This document shows positions 9,968-21,382 of a stretch of DNA of 64,000 bases, one piece after another. Source of the stretch: Cephalotus follicularis (taxonomy: Eukaryota; Streptophyta; Magnoliopsida; Oxalidales; Cephalotaceae); NCBI GenBank assembly GCA_001972305.1, contig BDDD01003377.1:62001-126000 (forward strand). Direction: 5' to 3'. Positions within the stretch are counted from its first letter, which is position 1; each line of letters starts with the position of its first letter. The notes beneath the pieces were generated by a model. It saw only the letters and a program-made list of their open reading frames with translations, did not search any database and was not told the DNA's origin. The position numbers were made by a program, and so were the translations under genes.

Positions 9968-12291
9968 TGTAACGCCCCCAATCCGAGTTCACTTTATGGT
10001 AAAAGCGGACTACGAAGATTCGATTCGTTACGTGGGGGTGAAACCTCTGATCCTTTAACAATCTTACTAATTGCTAATATTTATCAAACCTCTCATAATT
10101 TCAAATATAACTTACAACATTTTCATACTAAACTTCAAAACATCATACTTTCTTTGCAATCATCATAAACCATAACAAACATAGTCAATGTATTTATAAA
10201 ACATTATCATAATACATTTCACAGCGGAAAACATTAACTTATTACATTAAAAGCAGTTTATACAAAACATTAATGTATAACATAATTCCTTTTCAAAAGC
10301 TTCGTTTATGAGCTTCCTCTAAATCTTGAAATCTCTTCGTTCATCCATTCCTTGGAAAATTTTATTTAGAAAAAAACAAAACATTGAAAGGGATGAGCTT
10401 AAATAGCCCAGTAAGGGTTCCAAAATACACATTTCATCACATTCATTCTTTTCTGTTCATATCTCATGAAACATAACATTTCATTTATTTTTCATATCAT
10501 ATCTCATGAATCAGAACATTTCATAAATAACTGAGGGGTTGTATAAACTTAAATAAACCAACTGAAACCTTTTGCTTCACCGGGGCGTTGTGCACTCCCC
10601 GATTACTATCCTTACATCACATGCATGTTCGAGAGCACTCGCCGCTCATTTAATCCTCATCGGATTAATCCCCCTTGGATCGCAACCCAAGAGTTGTTCA
10701 TCTCAATTTATTAGCTTTTCATAAAATCATTTCTTCATGCATTAAGTGATCAGCTCAAGGTATTCGGAAAAAAATAAATTCGTGCAACATTTGTAAAAAC
10801 TGAAAGAATGATAAAATTATAGCAAAAATTTCAACAATTTCATAATGATAAAATCCTAATTTCATTGACAAAAATTTAGTAGAAATTCGAAATACATAAA
10901 ACATAACAATTTGCTGCATAATTTCCAGAAATAACATAAATTACTTTGGCAGAAAAAGTATCCAAAAAAAACATAAAGTATTTTGGCATAAAAATATAGA
11001 ATAAAATACTTTGGAAAAGTGAGTAAAAATATCCTTATATTGCTTTAATCTCCTTCTCTCCTTTTCTACCAGGAAGTAAGTTCCACACCGAAATTTTAGC
11101 AGAATTCTCCTTCTTTTCTCTTCACTCCTCTTCTCTCTTTGTTTCTTTCTCTCCTTCTTTCTCTCTTTCTTATCTCTCTTAGTAATTCTTGGCAGAACGT
11201 TTTACTGCTCTCTCTCTCCATAACCCGTATTTATAGGAAATTTTAACACTTGCTTCTTACTCCCCGTACGCCAGCAATTATGTCATACACGTTATACGCC
11301 ACCCACGTTGTTAAATTTCTTCCTCCAGACAAATGACACTTGGCCTCTTTTTGTCTTAAAATAATACGCTCAGTAAAATATGCCAATTCCTTCACCCGTT
11401 TGTCGACACGCATCCATAATTAATATTATTAATTCACTCAACGACAAAAAAAAGTTTAGAGCGACGAAGTTTAAGCGTTAAGCGTCGCCGCTTTATCATC
11501 AAAGCGCTACCGCTTTACCCTCTAAGCGTCATTGATTGAACGCGTTAAACAAAGAAAATATCGCTTAAAAGCGTCGTCACTTTCTCCACTACGCTATAAC
11601 AAACTGTCGATGCTTAAGCTTAATACATTTGGTGTGTTTTGGGTACGAAATTAGTCAACGCTTGAGGTATTCATCCCATAACACAGACTAACCATCGACG
11701 CTTTAAATGAGATAGTCGATTCTTTCAACGCTACAAGACACAAAATATAGACACAACAGACCATACGACACTTAGAACAACCATATTTCCATAAACAATA
11801 ACTTCAACAAAATTTTCGATCCTTACACAAAGCATCGACGTCTTCCAATAATCGTCGATGTTTATATGTAATAACACTATACGTTTCAAGTGTTAAGCTT
11901 CGACGCTTTACCAGAAGGTGTCAACGCTTAGACAAGCTGGTTAGCCAAATATAGTCTATCTCTTAAATGACTCCAACACATTTTATCCCTTCTAATATTG
12001 ATTAAGTAAGATCAAGAAAATGTGTTTCCATAAAATACAAGATCCACCTAACCGATATTTGATTTTATAAAATACACCAAGACATAATATGTCCAACATA
12101 TTAATGTGCACAGGTTGTTTGATGCTTGAGGTATTCATCCCATAACACAGACTAACCGTCGACGCTTAAAACGAGACAGTCGACGATTTCAACACTACAA
12201 GGTGCAAAATATACACACAACACACCATACGACACTTAGAACAACCATATTTCCATAAACAATAACCTCAACAAAAGTTCCAGTCATTACA
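9968..12291 (-). repeat. 3' LTR of minus-strand Ty3/gypsy element
   Basis: On the plus strand it runs from TGTAACGCCCCCAATCC to GTTCCAGTCATTACA, so on the minus strand it starts TGTAATGACTGG and ends GGGGGCGTTACA. A purine-rich tract (read on the minus strand, from TTCTTCCCTCTTT at 12,292-12,304) adjoins it, followed by minus-strand integrase sequence. This fixes it as the 3' LTR of a minus element. It carries about a dozen GTCGACGC-like motifs between 11,460 and 12,190 and a ~167-bp internal direct repeat. The bases on its outer side are CAAAG, and no partner TSD is available. Confidence 0.75.
11658..12291. repeat. ~167-bp direct repeat inside gypsy LTR
   Basis: The segment GCTTGAGGTATTCATCCCAT through CCATATTTCCATAAACAATAAC occurs at about 11,660-11,825 and again at 12,124-12,291. 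The copies differ at scattered sites, several of them in CpG dinucleotides of the GTCGACGC motifs. The second copy contains the LTR terminus, so in this LTR the start of the U3 side is duplicated. Confidence 0.8.
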
Positions 12292-12329
12292 TTCTTCCCT
12301 CTTTACACAATTTTGTCCTGAAAATTTGC

Positions 12330-15013
12330 TTATTCAACCGACTTAAAAAGATGATGGTATTCTTTTCTTTTAGTTTCCTCAAATTCCCAAGTAGCTTCTT
12401 CGACTCCATGATTTCTCGATAAAATCTTTACTAATGGAATGGTTTTGGTCCGTAGAACTTGTTCTTTATAATCCAAGGCTTCCACTAGTTGCTTGTTGTA
12501 TGAAAAATCTTCTTGCACTTGTATTGGTTTGACTCTTAAAATGTGAGATGGGTTGGCCATATATTTTCAAAGAAGAGATATATGGAATACATCATGAACG
12601 TGAGAGAGATTTGGTGGTAGTGCAAGCTTATACGCAACCACTCTAATTATTTCTAGAATTTCGAACGGTTCAATATATGTCTGACTAAGTTTTCCTTTCT
12701 TTCTAAATCTCATTACTCCTTTCCAACGTGATATCTTTAAGAAAACATGGTCTCCCACTTCAAACTGTAAATCCCTTCGTCTTTTATCTACATAGCTCTT
12801 TTGTCTACTTCAGGCTGTTAAGAGACATTTCTGAATCAGCTTTACCTTTTCCATTGTTACTTGTACCATTTATGGTCCCAATAACTTCCTTTCTCTCACT
12901 TCTTCCCAACATATATGTGTTTGACATCTTCGTCCGTATAGTGCTTCAAAAGGTGCCATCTGTAACTAGCTTGGAAACTATTATTGTAGGCAAATTCAAC
13001 TAGAGTGACATGCTATTCCCAACTTCCTTGAAAATCTATCACACAAGCTCTTAGCATGTCTTCCAATGTTTGAATAGTTCGTTCTGATTGTCCATCGATT
13101 TGCGAGTGGTACGTCGTACTGAAATTCAGTATTGTGCCCAAAGCATTTTGTAGACGTTTCCAAAATCTTGATGTGAAACGGGGATCTCGATCTGAGGCAA
13201 TAGATACAGGTACGCCATGTAATCTGATTATTTATTGTTCATAAATTCTAGCCAATTGACATAATGAATGACTGTCCTTGATCGGTAGAAAATGAGTAGA
13301 TTTCGTTAAACGATCCACAATTACACCTATTGCGTTATTCCCTTTAGCTGTCCTTGGAAGTCCAGTTACAAAATCCATACTGATATGCTCCCACTTCCAT
13401 TCGGGTATAGGTAGTGATTGTAGAGTTCCTTTTTGAAATTGGTGCTCAGCTTTAACTTGTTGACAAACCAGACATCTTGACCCAAAGTCCGTTATTTCTC
13501 TTTTCATATTATTCCACCAATATAGGTCTCGCAAGTCCCTATACATCTTTGTACTTCCAGGGTGTACTGAAAAATTCGAACTATGTGCTTCCGTCAATGC
13601 TTCCTTCTTCAAATCGGCCTTTGATGGGACATACAATCTTGAATCAAATCTTAAAACTCCATCAACTCCCAAATTAAAGCGTGACTCTTTTCCATTTTGT
13701 ACTCCCTCTGTTATTTTCTTAAGCTCTAAATCGTCAAACAAACATTGCTTTATTCTCTGAACTAAATAGGGTTGAGCTACGACTTGAGATAGGGAAGCTC
13801 CTTTTCCTTGCCTTATAATTTCCATGTTCAACCTTAAAAGTCTCTTACTAAATCCCCTTGTGCAGTAATCGTCATTGCTAAGTCTCCAGTATTCTTTCGA
13901 CTCAGGGCGTCCGCCACAACGTTTGCTTTTCCCGGATGATACTGAATAGTGCAATCGTAATCTTTAAGGAGTTCAAGCCATCTCCTTGGCCTCATGTTTA
14001 ACTCCTTATGAGTAAAGATATACTTTAGGCTTTTATGATATGTGAAAATTTCACACTTTTTTCCATAAAGATAATGTCGCCAAATCTTTAATGCGAAAAT
14101 AACAGCACCTAATTCAAGATCATGAGTAGGATAATTCTTCTCATGCACCTTGAGTTGCCAGATGCATCTCTATATACCACAAATACTTCTGATCCATATG
14201 GTAAGGCTAATATTGGTGCGTTCATCAATCTCTCCTTTAGCTCCAAGAAACTCTTCTCGCATTGGTCAGACCATTCAAACTTGACATTGTTCTGAGTTAC
14301 CCTTGTCAAAGGGTTCGTGATACGAGAGAAATTTTCAACGAACCTTCTACAGTAACCTGCCAATCCAAGAAAACTTCGTATCTCGGCTACCATTGTTGGT
14401 CTTTGCCATTATGTTATCGCTTCTATCTTAACGGGGTCTACGGAGATGCCTTCTCGTTTGATCACGTGTCCTAAAAATGATACCTCTTCCATCCAAAATT
14501 GGAACTTTCTGAACTTATCATACAATTGTTCTCTCCTTAGCATTTACAGCACACATGTCAAATGTTCTTCATGCTCCTCTTGACTCTTTGAATACACCAG
14601 CATATCATCAATGAAAACTATGACAAACTGGTGCAAAAATTCACTGAATATCCTATTCATCAAATCCATGAATGTGGCTAGAGCATTTGTTAATCCACAT
14701 GGCATCACCAAAAACTTGTAATGTCCATATCTTTTTCGAAAAGTAGTTTTTGGTACATCATTCTTGACCTTTACTTGATGATAGCCTTATCGAAGATCGG
14801 TCTTCGAGAAATGTCTCAAATTCTTAAGTTGATCAAATAGATCATTGATCCTTGCTAGTGGGTATTTATTCTTCATGGTGACTCGATTTAATTCTCGATA
14901 ATCGATACAGAGTTTCAATTCCCGTCTTTCTTCTTTACGAACAACATTGGTGCACCCCATGGTGATACACTCGGTCGGATAAATCCCTTATCCATAAGTT
15001 CTTGCAACGTATT
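12330..15013 (-). pseudogene. Ty3/gypsy pol remnant (RT, RNase H, integrase)
   Basis: Read right to left, it begins with the start of RT (SPWGAPMLF, about 14,940-14,965). An IDD RT active-site block follows at about 14,592-14,618, then RNase H ([24 protein letters not shown], about 14,060-14,130). The integrase zinc finger (HPGSTKMYRDLRDLYWW, CLVCQQVKAEH) is at about 13,440-13,600 and the core start (EHISMDFVTGLP) follows. The C-terminal block (VAYKLALPPNLSHVHDVFHIS, then EEATWEFEETKRKEYHHLF) is at 12,330-12,700. The frame breaks many times. Gag, protease and the 5' LTR are missing: the sequence stops in N-terminal RT, at the border of the Tat-like element's LTR. Motifs fit the chromovirus Del/Tekay group. 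Confidence 0.85.
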
Positions 15014-16082
15014 TGTTGATACAGAAATCCTTCTCTCAACAGTATCCTACGTGGAGGACTTTGATTTGTTAAGAGAAACGCTTGTTACTGATGCCTTTAA
15101 GGAAGAAACTTATCTCAGACACCTGCACAAGTAGCAACAATGGTGAAGGTCCAGGAGGTTGTTCTCCCGGGGACACTCCGACGCTCAAGTTAGTCAAGTG
15201 CAGATGAAATATTATACTCTCTTGGATGTGAAAATTGCTCACCTTTGTTCAGTATGTTGAACTTGTATTTAAAGTAGAGTTTTGTAACTGTTGGAGCGTG
15301 AAAATCGGAGTTGATGACTGTCCCCTAAGGAAATTCCGAGGATCTCGGGATTTCCCTTATCTCCACCTGATTTTTCTCTTCTTTCCTTTGTTGTAGTTGA
15401 TCATGATTCTATCTCCTTGTTTGGATAACTGTAGATCCCGTGAAATCTGTTGCAGTTAATCTCTTTATCCTATCTTCCATATCTGTTAGCAGTTATCCTT
15501 ATCTCCTTTACTTAGAGGATAAGGATCCCTCGAATTTAGGCTAACTCCCTATCCCCATTCCGTGAAAGAGGAGGAGACCTTCTATCCGAGGAGAGGAGCT
15601 GATGTGAGGCCAATGAGATAGTCGCCCCCTGACTTCAAAGTCTTCTCGGCCCATAGACCTGTATTTGAATTGGATGGCCTTTGGTTCTTTGTCTGAGGGA
15701 ATAGATCTTGGAAATAGAACTATTGGGCGTGTCCTCGACACTTATGCCGAGGAGAGGTCCTCCTTGAGTTGTCGCTTTCTTGACTCCCTGATTATAGAGT
15801 CATTTGGAATAGATGACTTATTATGTAGCCAAGGGTGTCCTCGGCTGGGTTGCTCCAAACGGTATCCTCGGACCCGGATCCGAGGAGGTTGATTGTTGAA
15901 CTGGACTCACTGGGTGTGTCCTCGGCACTTGTGCCGAGGAAGAAATCTCCCTTTACCACTGTTATGTTGGCGTACGTGCTTCCTCTGCCTTTAATTAATT
16001 AATTCCTTTCTCTTTGTACACTTGGCCAGGTAATCAAGAGGACACGTGTTGCTTTGAATTTGACTTAATTTTCACCACATCA
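15014..16082 (-). repeat. 3' LTR of Tat-like element
   Basis: Plus-strand sequence runs TGTTGATACAG to CCACATCA. It is the same length as the copy at 23,090-24,158, with only a few per cent differences by eye. It contains short palindromic CCGAGGA/TCCTCGG motifs (for example around 15,745 and 15,930). Confidence 0.9.
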
Positions 16083-16100
16083 TATGCCCCCCTGGTCCTT
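16083..16100 (-). other. Polypurine tract of Tat-like element
   Basis: Plus-strand TATGCCCCCCTGGTCC reads on the minus strand as a purine-rich tract with GGGGGG, immediately before the 3' LTR start TGATGTGG. Confidence 0.7.
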
Positions 16101-16482
16101 GTTCTCTGACCTTGGTCAGAGGACAAGGAACAGAGTTGAGAGCCATGGCCCAGGCAATCCACCTTTGCTATGCTTACTATCAAACCTCTTCTTATACAGC
16201 AGCCGAGGACCAAGACTTGTATCATTATTATTATTTCTTGAGGGGGTTTGGGTTGTTTAGTGGAGGAGCAAATCTGCCCCCTTATCTTCTCATGTCACAT
16301 CAGTTGGTCTTCGTGTCTTGAACCCCCATCATTACCCTTAAGTAATGTATTAAACTAACTTAACACATGGCATGAGCAGAGCGTTTCCCGCCTCTGTCGC
16401 TTCGTTTCTCGCGCTTGGAGCGTCTATTGATTTCCCATCCATTGGATCTTTATTAGATGGGAAGCCATGATTAGATCTAGGG

Positions 16483-16490
16483 TCTATAAA
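16483..16490 (+). promoter_or_regulatory. TATA box for antisense gene
   Basis: TCTATAAA lies about 210 bp before the ATG at 16,698, after the LTR and in the plus orientation. It is followed by a pyrimidine-rich leader, an arrangement like a normal plant promoter. Promoter use is inferred. Confidence 0.5.
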
Positions 16491-16697
16491 AGAAACCCTA
16501 AATCATTAAGCCAGTCTTTTACGCTTTCTTGCACTCTTGCTTTCTTGCTGATACCAGAGAATTTCCAAGACCCACAGTTCTTCAAACCTCGTTTCTTCGC
16601 TTTTTAATCATCTTCATCCAAAGTAAGTTGCTGATCTTTTTACTTCTCTTGAACTGATTCTTGTCTCTCCTTTTCTTTATCTTCTACTTCAATTCCA

Positions 16698-17642
16698 ATG
16701 GCTAGAACCAACCAAACTGCTAGGGTTTCCCATCCTTTGGAGGTTGAGCCCCTGGCTACGATATATCCCCCCACTGGGAGTCCCCTTCAATCGGAGGGTA
16801 GCCCGGGGGGCGCCGTGGATGAATCATCCCCTCCTGTCACCGAGACTGACTCCTCTGAAGTTGATGGCTTTGGGGTCAGTACTCTTACTATGGATGACGT
16901 GGTTGAACTCGCCAGGAAGTTCAACTTCCCCTCTGGGTTGAGGTTTAGCATCCCCAAGGATCCTCGGAGAGTCACAAAAAGTAGAGAGGGTCTCTTCGTT
17001 GTCTTCGAGGGGGCTCTCGACCATGGTCTGAGGATCCCCGTTTCTACTTTTGCCCTGTCGATCTTGGAGACATTCCAAATCCATCCCTCTCTTGTTCAAC
17101 CCCAATCATGGAGTTTCATAATAGGTTTTCTCGTTAGGTGTCATGAGTCCGGGGTGAGTCCCACAGTGGGATTCTTTAAGCAATTCCATGTCATTTCATC
17201 CTCGCTAGGGAAACCTGGCTACTTTTTCAAGTCACGTCCTGGTGTCATCAAAATTCTCACCAAACCAACCCAGTCCATCAAAAACTGGAGGAAAAGATAC
17301 TTCCTCATTACAAATTTCGAAGGGTTCACCCCCCCTGAGTGGTGCAACTCTTTGAATACCACCTATCTCAACAAAAAACCTTCCTTGTCCGAGGCCGAGG
17401 ACCTAGACTTCAATAGGCTTATCAGTTTGAAGCCCGAGGAGGTGAATACTGTCGTCACCGAGGGGCGCCTGATACGGGCTGGCCTAAGTGTTGACCCGAG
17501 GCGGGGTTCACACTGGTCCGAGGCCGAGGAAGCTCCTGGGAGCGTGAGATCCCCGGCCCAATCTGTGTCCCAAGATATGGGAGAAAATTGTATTAAACTT
17601 TCATCTCCTCCGTCTTCCTTTTTGTCTTCATATTTCTCCTAA
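16698..17642 (+). CDS. Antisense ORF 1 (putative gypsy-type transposon domain protein)
   Basis: A 314-codon frame begins at the first ATG after the TATA box and lies antisense to the element's gag. Residues about 60-260 contain FPSGLRFSIPKDPRR, FEGALDHGLRIPVSTFALSI and WSFIIGFLVRCHESGVSPT. That resembles the plant-specific 'putative gypsy type transposon' family (Pfam PF04195 from memory). Its biochemical role is unknown. The last ~50 residues are low-complexity (SSPPSSFLSSYFS) and probably intronic: a splice acceptor (TTCGCAG) at 17,683-17,689 leads into the next frame, although no donor of fitting phase was settled. The N-terminus is acidic and Pro/Ser-rich with no signal peptide. It likely forms one transcription unit with the following coiled-coil exons. 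Confidence 0.65.
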   Translation: MARTNQTARVSHPLEVEPLATIYPPTGSPLQSEGSPGGAVDESSPPVTETDSSEVDGFGVSTLTMDDVVELARKFNFPSGLRFSIPKDPRRVTKSREGLFVVFEGALDHGLRIPVSTFALSILETFQIHPSLVQPQSWSFIIGFLVRCHESGVSPTVGFFKQFHVISSSLGKPGYFFKSRPGVIKILTKPTQSIKNWRKRYFLITNFEGFTPPEWCNSLNTTYLNKKPSLSEAEDLDFNRLISLKPEEVNTVVTEGRLIRAGLSVDPRRGSHWSEAEEAPGSVRSPAQSVSQDMGENCIKLSSPPSSFLSSYFS

Positions 17643-17691
17643 CTTGTTTAATTTTGTTTTATTAACTTTTTTGACCTCTGCCTTCGCAGCA

Positions 17692-19066
17692 ATGTCTTCT
17701 CGGAGAAGTTTCCAAACTCTGTTCTCTGCATGCAAGGGCTCTAAGCCCACCTCTGACGCAGCTGCAGAGAAGCAGAAAGAAGCCGAGGCAGATGCCAGAC
17801 AGAAGGCTGCCGAGGAGGCGGCCAGACAAAAGGTGGCCGAGGAGGCTGCCAAGAAGAAGGCTGCAGAGGGGGCCAAACAAAGGGCCAAGGATGCTGCTGC
17901 CGGGGCTAAGCAGTTAAAGAGGGCCGGGGTCAAAGGCAAAGGGACCAAACGCCCAGGGGATGACCATTCCTTGGACAAGCTTCCACCTAAAAGGGGGAGG
18001 TTTATTACTGAGGCCGAGATGGAGTCCATCCTCGGGCGAACTGCTGACGTCCCCATCATCCTGCCTCCCCCCAGGGACGTGGAGAGGATATTAGATGAAC
18101 TAGAAGGAGTTGGGAAGGGCTCCTCTAGCTTGAATACTCCAGGGGTTCCTTTCGCCCTCAGCTCACTTTGCCTCTTCCCAGATGAGCTGAAGCAGAGAGA
18201 GAAGTGGTCAAGCAAGGACCTTGTGCACAAATGCTTGCGAAGCCAATTTGAGGTAAATGAAGGTCCTCTGCCTGTATTGTTTGTTTTTGTATGTTCCCTT
18301 GTACTAACTTCATCTTCTTATGAAGGCTTTGAACAATAATCATCTCCTGATTGAGAACTACTCAATCATTTTGGAGAGGAATGATAATCTGAGGCTTGAG
18401 GTGATGGAGGAGAAGGAAGTTTCTCGGGCCGCCAAGGCTCAACTGGAAGAGGTCCTCAAGACTCAAGAGGCCACTGCTGCTGAGAAGGACAAGGCCGTGG
18501 AGGAGAAAGAGGAAGCTCTCAAAGAGCAAGCCAAGGCTCAATACTTGTTCAAAACTCTCCAGAAGCAACATGAGGAGACCTTGAGGAAATATGAGGAGGC
18601 CGTGAAGAGGCATGAGGAGGAGAAAGCCAAGGCTGTGAAGGATGCCCTTGATGAGTTTAGGTCCTCGGACGAGTTCATTACTTTGATGGAAGCCTCTGTG
18701 GAGGACTTCAAGGCTTCTGATGCCTTTAATGAGCAGATCGTCAAAGAAACTGCTGAGAACTATCGCCGAGGATTCCATACTTGTAAAAACTGGGTCCAGG
18801 CTTTGCACCCAGAGGTTCCTCTGAACGACATCGCCTTTTGCTCGGCTGCCCAGACCTTTGATTTTTATCCTGATGGATACGAGGCTGAGGAAGAGAGAGC
18901 CGAGGAGGCCTTGTCAAGGAGAACTGGACAAGGGATTGGTGAAGTGGCTCCTGGCTCCGAGGATCCTGCCTCAGAAACTACCGCTCCTCTTCCTCCTCCA
19001 ACTGCAACTGTTTTGCCTCCTGCTCCCGAGGATGACTCCTCTGCCAATCCTCCAACCTTAGCTTAG
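17692..19066 (+). CDS. Antisense ORF 2, Ala/Lys/Glu-rich coiled-coil protein, two exons
   Basis: Exon 17,692-18,252 (187 codons) joins in phase 0 to exon 18,326-19,066 (247 codons) across a 73-bp intron with GTAAAT donor and TATGAAG acceptor. The first exon has an Ala/Lys/Glu repeat region (residues about 25-90, AAEEAARQKVAEEAAKKKAAEG) and a basic PPKRGR stretch that could be a nuclear signal. The second is a long coiled coil (about the first 150 residues), then a conserved NYRRGF..C..WVQALHPEVPL block and a Pro-rich acidic tail. This layout is common in plant proteins with the PF04195 domain. Function is unknown. An intron in an ORF antisense to the genomic RNA can persist, because splicing acts only on the antisense transcript. 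Confidence 0.65.
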
Positions 19067-21382
19067 CTTTCCCTTTCTTTTTGTAATAGTTTCTTTTACT
19101 GTACTTGTACTCTTTCACATATGAATGAAAGAAATTTTTGCATCCTCTGCTGTCTTCGCTCATTGGCCTCGTGGATTTGTGTTTTCATTTATTATGTATG
19201 CTCATAATGCCGACCTCTGACTTCTCGTAGAAGTAGATACTCCTCCAAAGTAAGTTTCACTTAAGAGATATTAACCGTGAACCTTTTGCAATCTCTTCCA
19301 AGCATTAATAAAAGAGCTTCCTTTGCATGGACTTAAACTTGGACTTCTCACATAAGTGAACACTTGACTTAAAAAGAACTTTAAGTAACTTAACAAAAAT
19401 ATAAGTGAAGGAAGCTTTGCCTTCTCGGACTTGATCTTCAATTGGCAACTCCCTTAGGAATTTTATTCTTGTTATGACCTCTAAATTCTTGCTTAAGTAA
19501 GCAGAATATTTCAAAAAAGCTTAAGTAAAAAAGAACATGCCTTTGCATTCTCGGGCGTAGTCAATTCCACACGTGTTTGAGCTTTGAGTGTGTATGTATA
19601 ATGATAGTTCCTTAGAACTTTTATCTTGGAACAAATCACTAAGCTTTGGTGGGCGAGGTCACGCAATTTTGATAGTCCACGTAGGACCTTTCGTCTTTGA
19701 GAGTACTTTAATTTGACAGCATCTCAGTCTTCATAATAACAGAGACGTGGAGAGGATGTTGGACGAGCTAGAAGGAGTTGGGAAGGGCTCCTCTAGCTTG
19801 AATACTCCAGGGGTTCCTTTTGCCCTCAGCTCACTTTGCCTCTTCCCGGATGAGCTGAAGCAGAGAGAAAAGTGGTCAAGCAAGGACCTTGTGCACAAAT
19901 GCTTACGAAGCCAATTTGAGGTAAATGGAGGTCCTCTGCCTGTACTGTTTGTCCTCGTATATTTCCTTGTGCTAACTTCATCTTCTTATGCAGGCTTTGA
20001 ACAATAACCATCTCCTGATTGAGAACTACTCAATCATTTTGGAGAGGAATGATAATCTGAGGCTTGAGGTGATGGAGGAGAAGGAAGTTTCTCGGGCCGC
20101 CAAGGCTCAACTGGAGGAGGTCCTCAAGGCTCAAGAGGCCACCGCTGCCGAGAAGAACAGGGCCGTGGCAGAGAAAGAGGAAGCTCTCAAAGAGCAGGCC
20201 AAGGCTCAATACTTGTTCAAGTCCTTAGAGAAGCAGCACGAGGACACTTTGGGGAAGTATGAAGACGCCTTGAAGAGGCATGAAGAGGAGAAAGCCAAGG
20301 CTGTGAAGGATGCCCTTGATGAGTTTAGGTCCTCGGACGAGTTCGTTACTTTGATGGAAGCCTCTGTGGAGGACTTCAAGGCTTCTGATGCCTTTAATGA
20401 GCAGATCGTCAAAGAAACTGCTGAGAACTATCGCCGAGGATTCTATACTTGTAAAAACTGGGTCCAGGCTTTACACCCCGAGGTTCCCTTGGACGAGATT
20501 GCTTTTTGCTCGGCTGCCCAGACCTTTGATTTTTATCCTGAGGGATACGAGGCTGAGGAAGAGCGAGCCGAGGAGGCCTTGTCAAGGAGAACTGGTCAAG
20601 GGATTGGTGAAGTGGCTCTTGGCCCCGAGGATCCTGCCTCTGAAACTCCTACTCCTCTTCCTCCTCAGACTGCAGCTTTTGTGCCTTCTCCACCCGAGGA
20701 CAATACCTCTGCCAATCCTCCAGCCTCAGCTTAGCTTTTTCTTTCTTTTTTGTAATAATTTCTTCTACTGTACTTGTACTCTTTCACATATGAAAGAAAT
20801 TTTTGCATCCTCTGCTGTCTTCGCTCTTTGGCCTCGTGGATTTGTGTTCTCATTTATTATGTATGCTCATAATGCCGACCTCTAACTTCTCGTAGAAGTA
20901 GATACTCCTCCAAAGTAAGTTTCACTTAAGAGATATTAACCGTGAACCTTTTGCAATCTCTTCCAAGCATTAATAAAAGAGCTTCCTTTGCATGGACTTA
21001 AACTTGGACTTCTCACATAAGTGAACACTTGACTTAAAAAGAACTTTAAGTAACTTAACAAAAATATAAGTGAAGGAAGCTTTGCCTTCTCGGACTTGAT
21101 CTTCAATTGACAACTCCCTTAGGAATTTTATTCTTGTTATGACCTCTGACTTCTTGCATAAGTAAGCAGATTATTTCAAAAAGGCTTAAGTAAAAAAGAA
21201 CATGCCTTTGCATTCTCGGGCATAGTCAATTCCACACGTGTTTGAGCTTTGAGTGTGTATGTATAATGATAGTTCCTTAGAACTTTTATCTTGGTACAAA
21301 TCACTAAGCTTTGGTGGGCGAGGTCACGCAATTTTGATAGTCCACGTAGGACCTTTCGTCTTTGAGAGTACTTTAATTTGGG
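18074..21382. repeat. Tandem duplication, ~1.67 kb unit
   Basis: The segment starting GGACGTGGAGAGGAT at 18,076 recurs from 19,744 with an offset of about 1,668 bp, and homology runs on to about 21,382 (GAGAGTACTTTAATTTG). Each unit holds the end of one coiled-coil exon, the 73-bp intron, the 247-codon exon and ~650 bp of downstream sequence. The copies differ by a few per cent, similar to or slightly more than the LTR pair by eye. The second copy ends exactly where the gag frame becomes non-gag. Confidence 0.9.
19744..20734 (+). pseudogene. Partial second copy of coiled-coil gene
   Basis: The copy begins inside the first coiled-coil exon (RDVERMLDELEGVGK, no start or upstream promoter of its own). 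It keeps the intron at 19,921-19,993 with a better acceptor (TATGCAG) and a full 247-codon last exon at 19,994-20,734. The reading frame is intact and changes are mostly substitutions (for example PDGYEAEE to PEGYEAEE), so the copy may still be under constraint or simply young. It could be expressed only by read-through from the first copy or from a chance promoter. Confidence 0.7.

Noticed and set aside
18362..18808. 148-codon minus ORF with Leu-rich composition
   Set aside because: It is a shadow of the coiled-coil exon. Glu/Lys/Ala codons read as Leu/Phe/Ser on the other strand.
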